From NCBI RefSeq assembly GCF_947494015.1, contig NZ_CANLTL010000005.1, positions 62,001 through 126,000 on the forward strand: 64,000 bases of DNA. Direction: 5' to 3'. Source of the DNA: an uncultured Cellulomonas sp. Lineage in GTDB: Bacteria; Actinomycetota; Actinomycetes; Actinomycetales; Cellulomonadaceae. The translations under genes were made by a program, and so were the position numbers. Of this stretch, positions 1-9,526 are shown one piece after another; the stretch's first letter is position 1; each line of letters opens with the position of its first letter. The notes beneath the pieces were generated by a model. It did no database searches. It had not been told where the DNA came from and was given only the letters and a program-made list of their open reading frames with translations.

Positions 1-776
1 ACCGCCGCGGCCTGCGTGAAGTGCACGACGTAGACGGGCGCCCGCCGGGTCCGGACGAGCTCCTCGATGAGCTCGTGCAACGGCTCGACGGAGTAGGCGA
101 ACGTCAGCGGGACCGGCCGCTCGGCGTGCGCCACGACGGCGACCGGCGCGCCCGTGCGGCGCTCGAGGTCGTCGGCGAAGAAGGTGACGTCCCCGAGCGT
201 GGCCGACATCAGCAGGAACTGGGTGCGCGGCAGCTCGAGCAGGGGCACCTGCCACGCCCAGCCGCGCTGCGGGTCGGCGTAGAAGTGGAACTCGTCCATC
301 ACGACCTGGCCGACATCGGCTCCCGCCCCCGCGGTGTGGCCCCCGCTGCGCAGCGCCTGGTTCGCCAGGATCTCCGCCGTGCAGCAGATGATCGGGGCGC
401 CGGGGTTGACCGCGGAGTCGCCCGTCATCATGCCGACGTTCTGGGACCCGAACGCCGCCACGAGCGCGAAGAACTTCTCGCTCACCAGGGCCTTGAGGGG
501 CGCGGTGTAGACGGTGCGCCGGCCCTGGGCGAGCGCGACGAAGTGCGCGGCGATCGCGACGAGCGACTTCCCCGAGCCGGTCGGCGTGGCGAGGATGACG
601 TGCGAGCCCGTGACCAGCTCCATCAGCGCCTCGGTCTGCGCGGGGTAGAGGGTCAGCCCCTGGTCGGACGCCCAGCCGACGAACGCCTCGTAGAGCGCGT
701 CCGCGTCCTGCGGGTCGGCGGGGATGCGCTCGGCGAGCGAGCGCGTGGCCAGGGTGGTGCTCGGGTCGGGGCTCAT
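1..776 (-). CDS. DEAD/DEAH-box helicase, DUF3516 family (5' part)
   Basis: Amino-terminal 258 residues of an ATP-dependent RNA/DNA helicase, read leftwards off the window edge, so the C-terminal half is missing here. The RecA-like domain is clear: a Walker A motif (ATPTGSGKS, about residue 63), the Walker B/DExH box written as DEFHFY, and the motif III signature MSATLGD. The start is ATG, giving MSPDPSTT. Its layout matches the actinobacterial helicases annotated as DUF3516, which are related to Ski2-like helicases. The precise substrate is unknown. Upstream lies only the decayed transporter region, so it is probably transcribed alone or with genes beyond the left edge. Confidence 0.85.
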   Translation of the reverse strand, partial: MSPDPSTTLATRSLAERIPADPQDADALYEAFVGWASDQGLTLYPAQTEALMELVTGSHVILATPTGSGKSLVAIAAHFVALAQGRRTVYTAPLKALVSEKFFALVAAFGSQNVGMMTGDSAVNPGAPIICCTAEILANQALRSGGHTAGAGADVGQVVMDEFHFYADPQRGWAWQVPLLELPRTQFLLMSATLGDVTFFADDLERRTGAPVAVVAHAERPVPLTFAYSVEPLHELIEELVRTRRAPVYVVHFTQAAA

Positions 777-779
777 CGG

Positions 780-1475
780 TGCCCATTGTCCCCGCTCCGG
801 GCGCGGGCGGTGGTGTCGGTGCCCGCGGAGCCGCCGGGGTGGGTCCCCGCCGGGCCGCGCGTGGAGCCGCCCGCGCTGCCGGCCGCCGGTGCGGGCGCGA
901 GGCCGCCGGCCGCGAGCAGGAGCGCCGCGCCGGCCCAGAACGCGCCGTGGCCGCCGGCGGCCCCGGCGAGCGCGCCGGCGGCCACGGCACCGACCGCCTG
1001 CCCCGCCGTCAGGACGATGAACAGGGTCGCGGTGGACTGCCCCGCCGCGCCCGGGCGCAGGACGCCGGCTCAGGCGATGAGCACCCCGCTGAGGGCGGTG
1101 TACGCGCCGCCGAGGAGGGCGGCGGCGACCGCGGCGGTCGGCACGTGGCCGGGGGCGACTGCCGGCGCGGCGGTCCCGGCCGCGCCGCCGGCCACCAGCA
1201 CGCCCAGCGCGAGCACGGGAGCGGACCACGACGCCGCGACGACACCGGCCCCCGTCGCGGCGTGGGCGGCGGCCAGCCACAGGACCCCCGTGCGCCGCGG
1301 CGCTCGATCAGCCGGTGCGACGCCAGAGCGCTCATGCCAGAGCGCTCATGCCGTGGGCGGCGAAGCTCCCGGCCGCGATGACCCCCGCGGTGGAGGTCGC
1401 CAAGGAGAACTCCGCCGCGAGCTGCGGCAGCTGGAGCCCGTAGCCGTAGCGCACCTGGGACGGCGTCCTCCAGCG
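780..1475 (-). pseudogene. MFS transporter remnant (frameshifted, nonsense, internally deleted)
   Basis: Reading leftwards in shifting frames gives recognisable pieces of a major facilitator transporter. The N-terminal piece (RYGYGLQLPQLAAEFSL, then SFAAHGMSALASHRLIERRG) joins a C-terminal piece (TALSGVLI, then TLFIVLTAGQAVGAVAAG). Lesions are visible directly. A 14-bp tandem duplication (1322-1335 and 1336-1349) shifts the frame. One G appears missing from a G-run just after it. A TGA replaces a likely Trp codon near 1071. The middle helices of the 12-TM fold seem deleted. The start codon and first residues are also lost. The neighbouring TetR fragment suggests this was a regulated efflux pump. 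Confidence 0.7.
1322..1349. repeat. 14-bp tandem duplication inside MFS remnant
   Basis: The 14-mer GCCAGAGCGCTCAT is present twice, head to tail (1322-1335, 1336-1349). Fourteen is not a multiple of three, so the duplication alone breaks the transporter frame. It looks like a replication-slippage event. Confidence 0.95.
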
Positions 1476-1747
1476 GTGCGGCGCCGACCCCGACCAGCGC
1501 GCCCGAGGCGACCGGCGCCGCCGACCCCGGCGCGCTGGCCGCGGAGCTGCTCCTGCTCTACGACGGCGCCCTGGCGGCTCGCGCCCGGCAGGCCATCACG
1601 GCGGGGGACGGTCCGCCGGCCCCGGTGCCGGCCCGTGCGCTGGCGGCGGCCGCGATCGCCCGGCACCGCGCCCCGACGTCGCCGTCGGCGTCCTCGGCAG
1701 CGTCCTCGTCGACCTCCGCCGGGACGCCTGCGGGTGGCGACCGCTAG
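1476..1747 (+). pseudogene. TetR-family regulator, C-terminal remnant
   Basis: The rightward frame ending at the TAG of 1745-1747 contains DPGALAAELLLLYDGALAARA. This is the typical last ligand-domain helix of TetR regulators that sit divergently from MFS pumps. No helix-turn-helix domain or start codon precedes it: the sequence runs straight into the transporter remnant. A deletion therefore seems to have removed the regulator N-terminus, the shared promoter and the transporter start together. The tail after the helix is Ser/Ala-rich. Identification rests on family pattern only. Confidence 0.5.
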
Positions 1748-1756
1748 CGTCCGTCC

Positions 1757-2599
1757 ATGGCGACGACCAACGCTTCGCGGCGCGGCCCGAAGATCAGCAA
1801 CGACGTGTACGAGGCCGAGCTGTTCCGGCTGCAGGCCGAGCTCGTGAAGGTCCAGCAGTGGACCCGGCAGACCGGGGCGCGCATCGTCGTCGTCTTCGAG
1901 GGCCGCGACGCCGCCGGCAAGGGCGGCACCATCAAGCGGGTCAGCGAGTACCTCAGTCCCCGCGTCGTGCGGATCGCGGCGCTACCCGCGCCCACCGAGC
2001 GCGAGCGCGGCCAGTGGTACTTCCAGCGCTACATCGCCCACCTGCCCGCGGCCGGCGAGATCGTGCTGTTCGACCGGTCCTGGTACAACCGCGCCGGGGT
2101 CGAGCGGGTGATGGGGTTCTGCACCCCGGACGAGTACGCGCGCTTCATGCGTCAGACGCCGGTGTTCGAGCAGATGCTGGTCGAGGACGGGATCCTGCTG
2201 CGCAAGTACTGGTTCTCGGTCTCGGACGCCGAGCAGCTGCGGCGCTTCCGGTCCCGGCTGGACGACCCCGTGCGCCAGTGGAAGCTCAGCCCGATGGACC
2301 TGGAGTCCATCAACCGGTGGGAGGACTACTCCCGCGCCAAGGACGAGATGATGGCGCACACCGACGTCCCGGCCAGCCCCTGGTACGTGGTGGAGTCCGA
2401 CCTCAAGAAGCACGCGCGGCTCAACATGATGTCGCACCTGCTGTCCACGATCCCGTACCGGGACGTGCCCACCGCGGCGGTGGAGCTGCCGCAGCGCCCG
2501 CCCGCCTCCGGCGGCTACCAGCGGCCGCCCCGGGAGCAGTCGACCTACGTCCCCGACCACGTCGCGGCGCTGATGGGCGACCCGGAACGGGACGCCTGA
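1757..2599 (+). CDS. ppk2: Polyphosphate kinase 2 (PPK2 class)
   Basis: A 280-residue PPK2, which transfers phosphate between polyphosphate and nucleotides (typically GDP or ADP) in the cytoplasm. The Walker A loop GRDAAGKGG lies at residues 49-57 and the Walker B/lid segment DRSWYNRAG at 106-114. Family signatures follow (RKYWFSVS, QWKLSPMD). Length fits one-domain class I enzymes. The start ATG is ten bases after the end of the TetR remnant, so any promoter must lie within that pseudogene. It converges with the next gene, only 4 bp separating the stops. Nucleotide preference cannot be read from sequence alone. Confidence 0.95.
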   Translation: MATTNASRRGPKISNDVYEAELFRLQAELVKVQQWTRQTGARIVVVFEGRDAAGKGGTIKRVSEYLSPRVVRIAALPAPTERERGQWYFQRYIAHLPAAGEIVLFDRSWYNRAGVERVMGFCTPDEYARFMRQTPVFEQMLVEDGILLRKYWFSVSDAEQLRRFRSRLDDPVRQWKLSPMDLESINRWEDYSRAKDEMMAHTDVPASPWYVVESDLKKHARLNMMSHLLSTIPYRDVPTAAVELPQRPPASGGYQRPPREQSTYVPDHVAALMGDPERDA

Positions 2600-2603
2600 G
2601 CCG

Positions 2604-3509
2604 TCACCCCGACGCGCTCAGCACCCCGTCGCACACGGCGAGCAGGCGCTCGCGCAGCACCGCCGACCGCTCGGCGAACTCGCGCTGGCGCGCCACGTAC
2701 TGCGCCTTGCCCGCCGCGGTCTCGATCGCCACGGCCGGCTCACCGAGCGAGCTGACGTCGTACGGGGACGCCTGCATGTCGAGCGTGCGGATCTCGCGGG
2801 CGACCGTGAAGCAGTCCAGGAGCAGGTCACCGGGTACCGCAGGTCCGAGCTTGAGGGCATGGCGCAGGCAGTCCATGTTCGCGTGCAGGCAGCCCGGCTG
2901 CTCGGTCGCGGTCTGGGTGGCCCGGGTCAGCGGCAGCCGGTTGCGCCCGACGGCGTCGGGGGTGAAGAAGCGGAACGCGTCGACGTGGGTGCACCGCAGC
3001 GGGTGGGCCTCCAGGACGGCGTCGGTCCCCTCGCGCCCGAGCCGCAGCGGCAGCGAGTGCCGCCGGCGGCTGTCGTCCTGCCGGTAGACCATCGCCCACT
3101 CGTGCAGACCCAGGCAGCCGACCTGCGCGGGGCGCGACGCCGTCGCGGCGAGGAGCGTGCGCAGGTAGCGGACGGTGTCACCCCGGTCGGCGAGGAACGC
3201 CGGGACGTCCAGCGTGACGCCGTCGTCGACCGTGCGGTACCAGCGCCACGAGGCGTGCGTCGCGACCTCGTCGCTCGAGCCGGCCAGCACGACGCCGACG
3301 CCGGGGTGCCAACGGCGCAGAGGCGCCGGCTTGACGCCGTAGTAGTCGTACATGAAGTCGTCGATCGGGTGCCGCTCACCGCTGGACCGGCGCTCGCGGT
3401 AGGCGGCGGTGAGCGCGTCAGCCCGGGCGGCGTGCGCCTGCGCGAGCGGCGCCCACTCGCTCGCGGGCAGCACGACGTCGCCCGTCGTCGGTCCGGTCGC
3501 GGTGGTCAC
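2604..3509 (-). CDS. Conserved actinobacterial protein, often annotated 3-methyladenine DNA glycosylase
   Basis: A 301-residue protein of a family common in actinobacteria and usually labelled 3-methyladenine DNA glycosylase by similarity. It resembles those relatives in the N-terminal block (HPIDDFMYDYYG, LRRWHPG) and the central block (GCLGLHEWAMVYR, RCTHVDAFRFFTP). I see no helix-hairpin-helix or other diagnostic glycosylase motif, so the enzymatic label should be treated cautiously. The GTG start at 3509 was chosen because a GAGG sits just upstream. Longer in-frame extensions run into the divergent gene. Its 3' end converges on ppk2. Confidence 0.7.
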   Translation of the reverse strand: MTTATGPTTGDVVLPASEWAPLAQAHAARADALTAAYRERRSSGERHPIDDFMYDYYGVKPAPLRRWHPGVGVVLAGSSDEVATHASWRWYRTVDDGVTLDVPAFLADRGDTVRYLRTLLAATASRPAQVGCLGLHEWAMVYRQDDSRRRHSLPLRLGREGTDAVLEAHPLRCTHVDAFRFFTPDAVGRNRLPLTRATQTATEQPGCLHANMDCLRHALKLGPAVPGDLLLDCFTVAREIRTLDMQASPYDVSSLGEPAVAIETAAGKAQYVARQREFAERSAVLRERLLAVCDGVLSASG

Positions 3510-3572
3510 CGCCTCAGGGTAGGCGGGCGTCGTAGGGTCGGGCGCAGCCACCCACGACCCCGGGAGCACCGA

Positions 3573-4241
3573 GTGACCACCGACCGGCCGGACGACGTCC
3601 GCTCCCTGCTGCGCTCGCTGCGCGTGTTCGAGGGCCCGCTGCCCGCCTTCGACCCCGACGACGTCGCCGACACCCCGGACGCCATGTTCGTCCGCTGGCT
3701 GCGGGAGGCGGCCGACGCCGGCGTCCGCGAGCCGCACGCGGTCACCGTCGCCACCGCCGACCCGGCCGGCCGCCCGTCGTCACGGGTGGTGGTCCTGCAC
3801 GACGTCGTCGACGGTGCGTGGCGGTTCGCCACCGACAGCCGCAGCCGCAAGGCGCTGGACCTGGCCGCGAACCCGCAGGGCGCGATGTCGTTCTACTGGC
3901 GCGAGCAGGCGCGACAGGTCCGCCTGGTCGGGACCGTCCGGTCGCCCGGGGCGCAGGCGTCGGCCGCGGACTTCCTCGCCCGGTCGCCCTCGTCGCGGGC
4001 CGCCGGCCTCGCCACCCGTCCCGGGCAGCGGCTCGGCTCCGTCGGCGAGATGCGGGCCGCGATGTCCGCCGCCGAGGACCGCGTGGCGCGCGAGCCCGGC
4101 ACGGTGCTGCCCCAGTGGCTGCTGCTCGAGCTCGTGCCGGACGAGGCGGAGTTCTGGCAGGGCGACCCCGGGCGCGCGCACACCCGGGTCGTCTACCGGC
4201 GCTCCCCGGACGGCTGGACCCGCGAGCTCGTCTGGCCCTGA
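3573..4241 (+). CDS. pdxH: Pyridoxamine 5'-phosphate oxidase family protein
   Basis: A 222-residue FMN-dependent oxidase of the PdxH family. These convert pyridoxine or pyridoxamine 5'-phosphate to pyridoxal phosphate in vitamin B6 salvage. Recognisable blocks are PHAVTVATADPAGRPSSRVVVLHD (split-barrel FMN-binding start), SRKALDLAANP, FYWREQARQVRLVG and the C-terminal WQGDPGRAHTRVVY. The canonical C-terminal R-L-x-P signature is not exact (the protein ends RELVWP), so a related oxidase with altered specificity is possible. It is divergent from the glycosylase-like gene (63 bp between starts), and its end overlaps the convergent membrane-protein gene. Confidence 0.8.
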   Translation: MTTDRPDDVRSLLRSLRVFEGPLPAFDPDDVADTPDAMFVRWLREAADAGVREPHAVTVATADPAGRPSSRVVVLHDVVDGAWRFATDSRSRKALDLAANPQGAMSFYWREQARQVRLVGTVRSPGAQASAADFLARSPSSRAAGLATRPGQRLGSVGEMRAAMSAAEDRVAREPGTVLPQWLLLELVPDEAEFWQGDPGRAHTRVVYRRSPDGWTRELVWP

Positions 4242-5377
4242 TCCGGCGCCGGGGCACCGGCCGGCCGCGGCGGGGCGACCCCGCCGACCGGACCGGGGTG
4301 CGGCCCGCCGCCGGGGCCCGACGGCGGGCCGTCGGTCACCATCGCGGCGACCCGGGTGGAGACCTCGTGCAGGCCGCGCTCGAGCGGGCCGCGGCCGAGC
4401 AGGCGGCGCCAGAGCGTCGCCAGCAGCACCGTGACCACGAGGAAGGCGACGTGCACCCCGACGCGCGGCTCGCGGACGACCTGGGGCCCGAGCACCGCGA
4501 TGACCACGATGTGCGTGCAGTACGCCGTGAGCGCGAGCGCGCCGGTGGCCGCGATCGGCGCGACGGTGCGCGGCCACCGGTCGGCCACCCACAGGCAGAC
4601 GACCAGCACCACGAGCGCGACCCCGATGTTGCCGGTCACCTCGACGGTGGAGTCGGCGTGCGGCTCGACGCTGAGGAAGGCCAGCACGCCCGCCGGCTGC
4701 CCCGCGGCCAGCGCGGTGCCCAGCACGCCGCCGCCGTACCCGACCACCGCCAGCGCGACCCCGGTCGCCAGCAGCCGCCCCCGCAGCCGGCCGGAGCGCA
4801 GGTCGCTGCGGCCGACCGCGAGGCCGGCCAGCACGTACGCCATCCAGATCACCGCGGGGTAGTACCCGGCGATCAGCAGCTCCAGCAGCCCGGTCGGCGG
4901 ATCTCCCGCCGCCGTCAGGGCGGCCACCAGCGGGAAGCAGATCGCCGGTCCGCCGACCGCGACGGCCGCAGCCAGGGTGACCAGCACCGCCGGGGGCAGC
5001 CGCAGCGCCGGCAGGGCGAGCGCGAACAGCACGCCGTACGACGGCAGGATCACCGCGATCGGTGTGCCCAGCGCCGTCAGCACCGTCCCGAGCAGCAGCA
5101 GGACGGCGCCACGGACCAGCACCCGCACGCGCACCCGGCGCACGGCCGCACCGTCCGGCGCGACCGGACCGCCGCTCAGCAGCGCGATCGAGAGCCCGGC
5201 GAGGACGGCGAACAGCGCCGACGAGCGCCCGTCGACGATCCCCAGCCACCCGTCCGTGGACCACAGGTCCGGTCCGATCACCCCGACGTGGGCGCTCATC
5301 ATCCCGAGCACCGCGAGCCCCCGTGCGACGTCCACGCCGCGGATGCGTTCCACCCCGGCAGGGTACGACCCGCTCAC
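4193..5377 (-). CDS. DUF418/heparan-alpha-glucosaminide acetyltransferase-like membrane protein
   Basis: A polytopic membrane protein of 394 residues. The N-terminus RIRGVDVARGLAVLGMMSAHVG is typical of the actinobacterial acyltransferase-like DUF418/HGSNAT_cat group, which moves acyl groups across the membrane onto sugars. About ten hydrophobic segments follow, and the last 60 residues are Pro/Gly-rich and cytoplasmic-looking. The start is either GTG 5377 or GTG 5353 (VERIRGVDV); neither has a convincing ribosome site. Its 3' end overlaps the end of the PdxH-family gene by 49 bp on the opposite strand. The acceptor substrate is unknown. Confidence 0.8.
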   Translation of the reverse strand: MSGSYPAGVERIRGVDVARGLAVLGMMSAHVGVIGPDLWSTDGWLGIVDGRSSALFAVLAGLSIALLSGGPVAPDGAAVRRVRVRVLVRGAVLLLLGTVLTALGTPIAVILPSYGVLFALALPALRLPPAVLVTLAAAVAVGGPAICFPLVAALTAAGDPPTGLLELLIAGYYPAVIWMAYVLAGLAVGRSDLRSGRLRGRLLATGVALAVVGYGGGVLGTALAAGQPAGVLAFLSVEPHADSTVEVTGNIGVALVVLVVCLWVADRWPRTVAPIAATGALALTAYCTHIVVIAVLGPQVVREPRVGVHVAFLVVTVLLATLWRRLLGRGPLERGLHEVSTRVAAMVTDGPPSGPGGGPHPGPVGGVAPPRPAGAPAPDQGQTSSRVQPSGERR

Positions 5378-5520
5378 CGACGGTGACCCGGGTCGACGTC
5401 GTCAGCCGCAGGTGCTCGCTGGGCCGTCCAGCCCCTGGCCGGACCCGAGGCGCGTCTCAGTAAGCGGTACCAACCGTCCCGATACTTGAACTTCCCGCCG
5501 CCGACCGGCCTACTGGACCG

Positions 5521-6330
5521 GTGAGCCAGGACACCTACACCCACGGGCACCACGAGAGCGTGCTGCGCTCGCACCGGTGGCGCACCGCCGAGAACTCCGC
5601 GGGCTACCTGCTGCCCGCCCTGGCCCCGGGCCAGCGCCTGCTCGACGTCGGCTGCGGGCCCGGCACGGTCACGATCGACCTCGCGTCGCGGGTCGGGCCC
5701 GGCGAGGTCGTCGGGCTGGACCGGTCCGCGGTGGTCGTCGACATGGCCCGCGAGGCCGCCGACGCGGCCGGGTCGGCCAACGTGACCTTCCGGACCGGTG
5801 ACGTGTACGCGCTGCCGTACGAGGACTCGTGCTTCGACGTCGTGCACGCGCACCAGGTGCTGCAGCACCTGACGGACCCGGTGGCCGCGCTGCGCGAGAT
5901 GCGGCGGGTCGCCCGGCCGGGTGGGCTGGTCGCCGTGCGCGACGCCGACTACTCGGCGATGACCTGGTACCCCTCGTCGGAGGGCCTGGACGAGTGGCGG
6001 GCGCTCTACCGCGAGGTGACCGAGGCCAACCACGCCGAGGCGGACGCCGGCCGGATGCTCCTGTCCTGGGTGCAGGAGGCCGGCTTCGACCCGGCCGGGA
6101 TCGCCCCGAGCGCGGGCGTGTGGTGCTACGCCACCCCCGAGGACCGGGCCTGGTGGTCGGGCCTGTGGGCCGAGCGGTGCACGGAGTCGAACTTCGCGCA
6201 CCAGGCGGTCGCCCACGGGCTCGCCGACGACGTCGGCCTCGAGCACCTCGCCGACGGCTGGCGGCAGTGGGGGCTGCACCCGGACGGCTGGTTCGCCGTC
6301 CTGCACGGCGAGATCCTGGCGCGCGCCTGA
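5521..6330 (+). CDS. Class I SAM-dependent methyltransferase
   Basis: A 269-residue UbiE/Methyltransf_11-type enzyme. Motif I (LLDVGCGPGTVTIDLA, about residues 40-55) binds S-adenosylmethionine. It is followed by GLDRS, the acidic motif II, GDVYALPYEDSCFDVVHAHQVLQHL and the post-motif EMRRVARPGG. The substrate cannot be deduced. The GTG start lies right behind a TTGAAC (5486) and TACTGG (5511) pair with 19-bp spacing. If this is the promoter, the message would be nearly leaderless, as is common in actinobacteria. It is divergent from the acyltransferase-like gene. Confidence 0.9.
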   Translation: MSQDTYTHGHHESVLRSHRWRTAENSAGYLLPALAPGQRLLDVGCGPGTVTIDLASRVGPGEVVGLDRSAVVVDMAREAADAAGSANVTFRTGDVYALPYEDSCFDVVHAHQVLQHLTDPVAALREMRRVARPGGLVAVRDADYSAMTWYPSSEGLDEWRALYREVTEANHAEADAGRMLLSWVQEAGFDPAGIAPSAGVWCYATPEDRAWWSGLWAERCTESNFAHQAVAHGLADDVGLEHLADGWRQWGLHPDGWFAVLHGEILARA

Positions 6331-6383
6331 GGCGTGCGCCCGAGGCGCGCGCCGGCCACCGGGCGGCGCCTAGGGTGAGTGCC

Positions 6384-7169
6384 ATGCGCATCGCACGATT
6401 CACCACCGGTGGCGACCCCCGCTACGCCCTCGTCGACGGCCCGGAGGGCGCCGAGCGCCTCGTGGTCATCACCGGCGACCCGATCTACACCCCGGTCCAG
6501 CCCACCGGCGAGGAGATCCCGCTCGCCGACGACGCCGTCCGCCTGCTGGCGCCGGTCATCCCGCGCTCCAAGGTGATCGGCATCGGCCGCAACTACGCCG
6601 CGCACGCCGCCGAGCTCGGCAACGACGTGCCGGTCAACCCGCTGGTGTTCCTCAAGCCGAACACCTCGGTCATCGGGCCCGACGACCCCATCGTGCTGCC
6701 GCCGTTCTCGAGCAACGTCCACCACGAGGCCGAGCTCGCCGTCGTCATCGGCAAGGTCGTCAAGGACGTCACGCCGGACCGCGCGCTGGACCACGTGTTC
6801 GGCTACACCGTCGCCAACGACGTCACCGCACGCGACGTGCAGAACACCGACGGGCAGTGGACGCGCGCCAAGGGGTTCGACTCCTCGTGCCCGCTGGGCC
6901 CGTGGGTCGTCACGGGGCTCGACGTCGAGGACCTCCGGGTCACCGCTCGGGTCAACGGCGAGACGAAGCAGGACGGCCGTACGTCCCAGCTCATCTTCGA
7001 CGTCCCGTACCTGATCTCCTACGTCTCGGAGATCTTCACGCTGCTGCCCGGCGACGTGATCCTCACCGGGACCCCCGCCGGGGTGGGGCCGATCGTGCAC
7101 CGCGACGTCGTCGAGGTCGAGGTCGAGGAGATCGGCGTGCTGCGCAACCCGGTCATCCGGCGCGACTGA
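6384..7169 (+). CDS. Fumarylacetoacetate hydrolase family protein
   Basis: A 261-residue FAH-family enzyme, a metal-dependent hydrolase, decarboxylase or isomerase acting on beta-diketo or oxaloacetate-type acids. The fold core is intact: VIGIGRNYAAHAAELG, FLKPNTSVIGPDDPI, the metal-binding HHEAELAVVIG, GYTVANDVTARDVQ, and the C-terminal GDVILTGTPAGVGP. It is short and lacks the eukaryotic N-terminal barrel. FAH genes directly upstream of gltX are common in actinobacteria, but the substrate is not established. The ATG follows GGTGAG at a good distance. The stop is 43 bp before gltX, so co-transcription is likely. Confidence 0.9.
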   Translation: MRIARFTTGGDPRYALVDGPEGAERLVVITGDPIYTPVQPTGEEIPLADDAVRLLAPVIPRSKVIGIGRNYAAHAAELGNDVPVNPLVFLKPNTSVIGPDDPIVLPPFSSNVHHEAELAVVIGKVVKDVTPDRALDHVFGYTVANDVTARDVQNTDGQWTRAKGFDSSCPLGPWVVTGLDVEDLRVTARVNGETKQDGRTSQLIFDVPYLISYVSEIFTLLPGDVILTGTPAGVGPIVHRDVVEVEVEEIGVLRNPVIRRD

Positions 7170-7211
7170 GCCGCCCCGAGCAGGGTCGGCGGCCGCCACT
7201 ACGCTGGCGCG

Positions 7212-8765
7212 GTGACCCAGACCCCCGCCGACACCGCCTCGACCACGCCCGCCGGACGCGACGTCCGCGTCCGGTTCTGCCCCTCGCCGACCGGGACCCC
7301 GCACGTCGGGCTGATCCGGACCGCGCTGTTCAACTGGGCCTACGCGCGCCACGTCGGCGGCACGTTCGTGTTCCGCGTCGAGGACACCGACGCCGCCCGG
7401 GACAGCGAGGAGAGCTACGGGCAGCTGCTCGACGCGCTGCGCTGGCTCGGGCTCGACTGGGACGAGGGCGTCGAGGTCGGCGGTCCGCACGAGCCGTACC
7501 GGCAGTCCCAGCGGATGGACACCTACCGCGACGTCGCGCAGCGGCTGGTCGAGGGCGGCTACGCCTACGAGTCCTTCTCCACGCCGGAGGAGATCGAGGC
7601 GCGGCACCGGGCCGCGGGCCGCGACCCGAAGCTGGGCTACGACGGGCACGACCGGCACCTGACGGACGAGCAGAAGGACGCGCTGCGCCGTGAGGGTCGC
7701 GCACCGGTCCTGCGCCTGCGCATGCCCGACGACGACGTCACGTTCACCGACCTCGTGCGTGGGGACGTGACCTTCAAGTCGGGCTCCGTGCCGGACTACG
7801 TCATCGTCCGCGGCAACGGCCAGCCGCTGTACACCCTGGTCAACCCGGTCGACGACGCGCTCATGGGCATCACCCACGTGCTGCGCGGGGAGGACCTGCT
7901 GTCGTCCACCCCGCGCCAGGTGGTGCTGTACCGGGCGCTGCTCGAGCTCGGCGTGGCGAGCGTCGTGCCGGTGTTCGGCCACCTGCCGTACGTCATGGGG
8001 GAGGGCAACAAGAAGCTCTCCAAGCGCGACCCCGAGTCCAACCTCTTCCTGCACCGGGACCGTGGCTTCACCCCCGAGGGGCTGCTCAACTACCTCGCGC
8101 TGCTCGGCTGGGGCATCGGCCCGGACCGGGACATCTTCACGGTCGAGGAGATGGTCGCCGCGTTCGACATCGTCGACGTCAACCCCAACCCGGCACGGTT
8201 CGACCTGAAGAAGGCCGAGGCCATCAACGCCGCGCACGTGCGCCTGCTCGCCCCGGAGGCCTTCCGCGACCGGCTCGTGCCGTACCTGCACCGCGCGGGG
8301 ATCGTGGCGGCGGACTCCTACGCCGACCTGCGACCCGAGCACCGGGCGCTGCTCGACGCCGGCGCACCGCTGGTGCAGGAGCGGATGACGCTGCTCGGCG
8401 AGGCGCCGGGCATGCTGGGCTTCCTGTTCGTCGCCGACGACGCGGTCGCGCTCGAGCCCGAGGCCGTCGCCGCGCTGCGGCCCGAGGCGGCGTCGGTCCT
8501 GGACGCGGCGCTCACCGCGCTGGACGCCGTGGCCGACGACGCCTTCACCGCCGAGCCGGTGCAGGAGGCGCTCAAGGCCGCGATCGTCGACGGGCTCGGC
8601 ATCAAGCCCCGGTTCGCCTACGCGCCGCTGCGCACCGCCGTCTCGGGCCGCCGGGTCTCGCCGCCGCTGTTCGAGTCGATGGAGATCCTGGGCAAGGCGT
8701 CCTCGCTCGCCCGGCTGCGCGCGCTGCGGGCGACGCTGCCGAGCGACGGGCCGACGGCCTCGTGA
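7212..8765 (+). CDS. gltX: Glutamyl-tRNA synthetase
   Basis: A 517-residue class I aminoacyl-tRNA synthetase that charges tRNA-Glu in the cytoplasm. In most actinobacteria it also mischarges tRNA-Gln for later amidation by GatCAB. The HIGH-type motif is HVGL (residues 31-34, after PSPTGTP) and the KMSKS-type loop is KLSKR (268-272). The Rossmann core, stem-contact fold and C-terminal anticodon domain are all of normal length. The start is GTG. The stop overlaps the HAD gene start by 4 bp, so the two are translationally coupled. Genes for tRNA-Gln and tRNA-Glu lie 1.6-1.8 kb downstream. Confidence 0.97.
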   Translation: MTQTPADTASTTPAGRDVRVRFCPSPTGTPHVGLIRTALFNWAYARHVGGTFVFRVEDTDAARDSEESYGQLLDALRWLGLDWDEGVEVGGPHEPYRQSQRMDTYRDVAQRLVEGGYAYESFSTPEEIEARHRAAGRDPKLGYDGHDRHLTDEQKDALRREGRAPVLRLRMPDDDVTFTDLVRGDVTFKSGSVPDYVIVRGNGQPLYTLVNPVDDALMGITHVLRGEDLLSSTPRQVVLYRALLELGVASVVPVFGHLPYVMGEGNKKLSKRDPESNLFLHRDRGFTPEGLLNYLALLGWGIGPDRDIFTVEEMVAAFDIVDVNPNPARFDLKKAEAINAAHVRLLAPEAFRDRLVPYLHRAGIVAADSYADLRPEHRALLDAGAPLVQERMTLLGEAPGMLGFLFVADDAVALEPEAVAALRPEAASVLDAALTALDAVADDAFTAEPVQEALKAAIVDGLGIKPRFAYAPLRTAVSGRRVSPPLFESMEILGKASSLARLRALRATLPSDGPTAS

Positions 8766-9526
8766 CCGCGCGCACGGACGCCGGGTCCGCGGTCGACGGG
8801 GTGCTGTTCGACATCGACGACACGCTGGTGGACACGCGTGCGGCGTTCGCGTCCGCGCTCGCCGTCGTCGCCGGCCGGTACCTGCCGGACCTGCCCGCCG
8901 GGCGGCACGCGGAGCTGCTCGCGCACTGGCGTGCCGACGCGGCGGACCACTACGGGCGCTACACGCGCGGCGAGGCGACCTACCGGGAGCAGCGGATGTC
9001 CCGCGCCAACGCGATGCACACCGAGTTCGGCGGACCCGCCCTCGACGACGCCGGCTTCGACGCCTGGGACGCCGTGTTCGAGGACGGCTTCCAGGCCGCC
9101 TGGTCCGCGCACGACGACGCCGCCGTCGCGGTCGCCGAGCTGTTGGCCGCCGGCATCGCGGTCGGCGCCCTGTCGAACGCCGCGTCCGCCTACCAGACGC
9201 TCAAGCTCGAACGCGCGGGCCTGCTCGACTCGGTCCCGCTGCTGGTCGGGGTGGACACCCTCGGGTTCGGCAAGCCGGACCCCCGGGTGTTCGTGGAGGC
9301 GTGCCGCCGGCTCGGCACGGACCCGGCCCGGACGGTGTACGTCGGTGACGAGCTCGACGTGGACGCCGTGGCCGCCCGCCGTGCCGGCATGACGGGGGTC
9401 TGGCTCGACCGGCCCGGTCCGCGCCGCGTCCCGGTGACCGACGCGGACGTCGCCGCGTCGGGCGTGGTCGTCATCCACGGCCTCGCCGAGCTGCCCGCGG
9501 CGCTGGGGATCGAGGCGGCGGCATGA
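8762..9526 (+). CDS. HAD-superfamily hydrolase
   Basis: A 254-residue haloacid dehalogenase-type phosphatase. The nucleophile motif is D17-I-D19-D-T21 ([12 protein letters not shown]). Motif II appears as GALSNA, motif III as the Lys in [10 protein letters not shown], and motif IV as [18 protein letters not shown] helical C1 cap lies between motifs I and II. The substrate is unknown; such enzymes often clear small phosphorylated metabolites. It overlaps gltX (GTGA) and the next small gene (ATGA) by 4 bp each, indicating one operon. Confidence 0.92.
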   Translation: MTARTDAGSAVDGVLFDIDDTLVDTRAAFASALAVVAGRYLPDLPAGRHAELLAHWRADAADHYGRYTRGEATYREQRMSRANAMHTEFGGPALDDAGFDAWDAVFEDGFQAAWSAHDDAAVAVAELLAAGIAVGALSNAASAYQTLKLERAGLLDSVPLLVGVDTLGFGKPDPRVFVEACRRLGTDPARTVYVGDELDVDAVAARRAGMTGVWLDRPGPRRVPVTDADVAASGVVVIHGLAELPAALGIEAAA

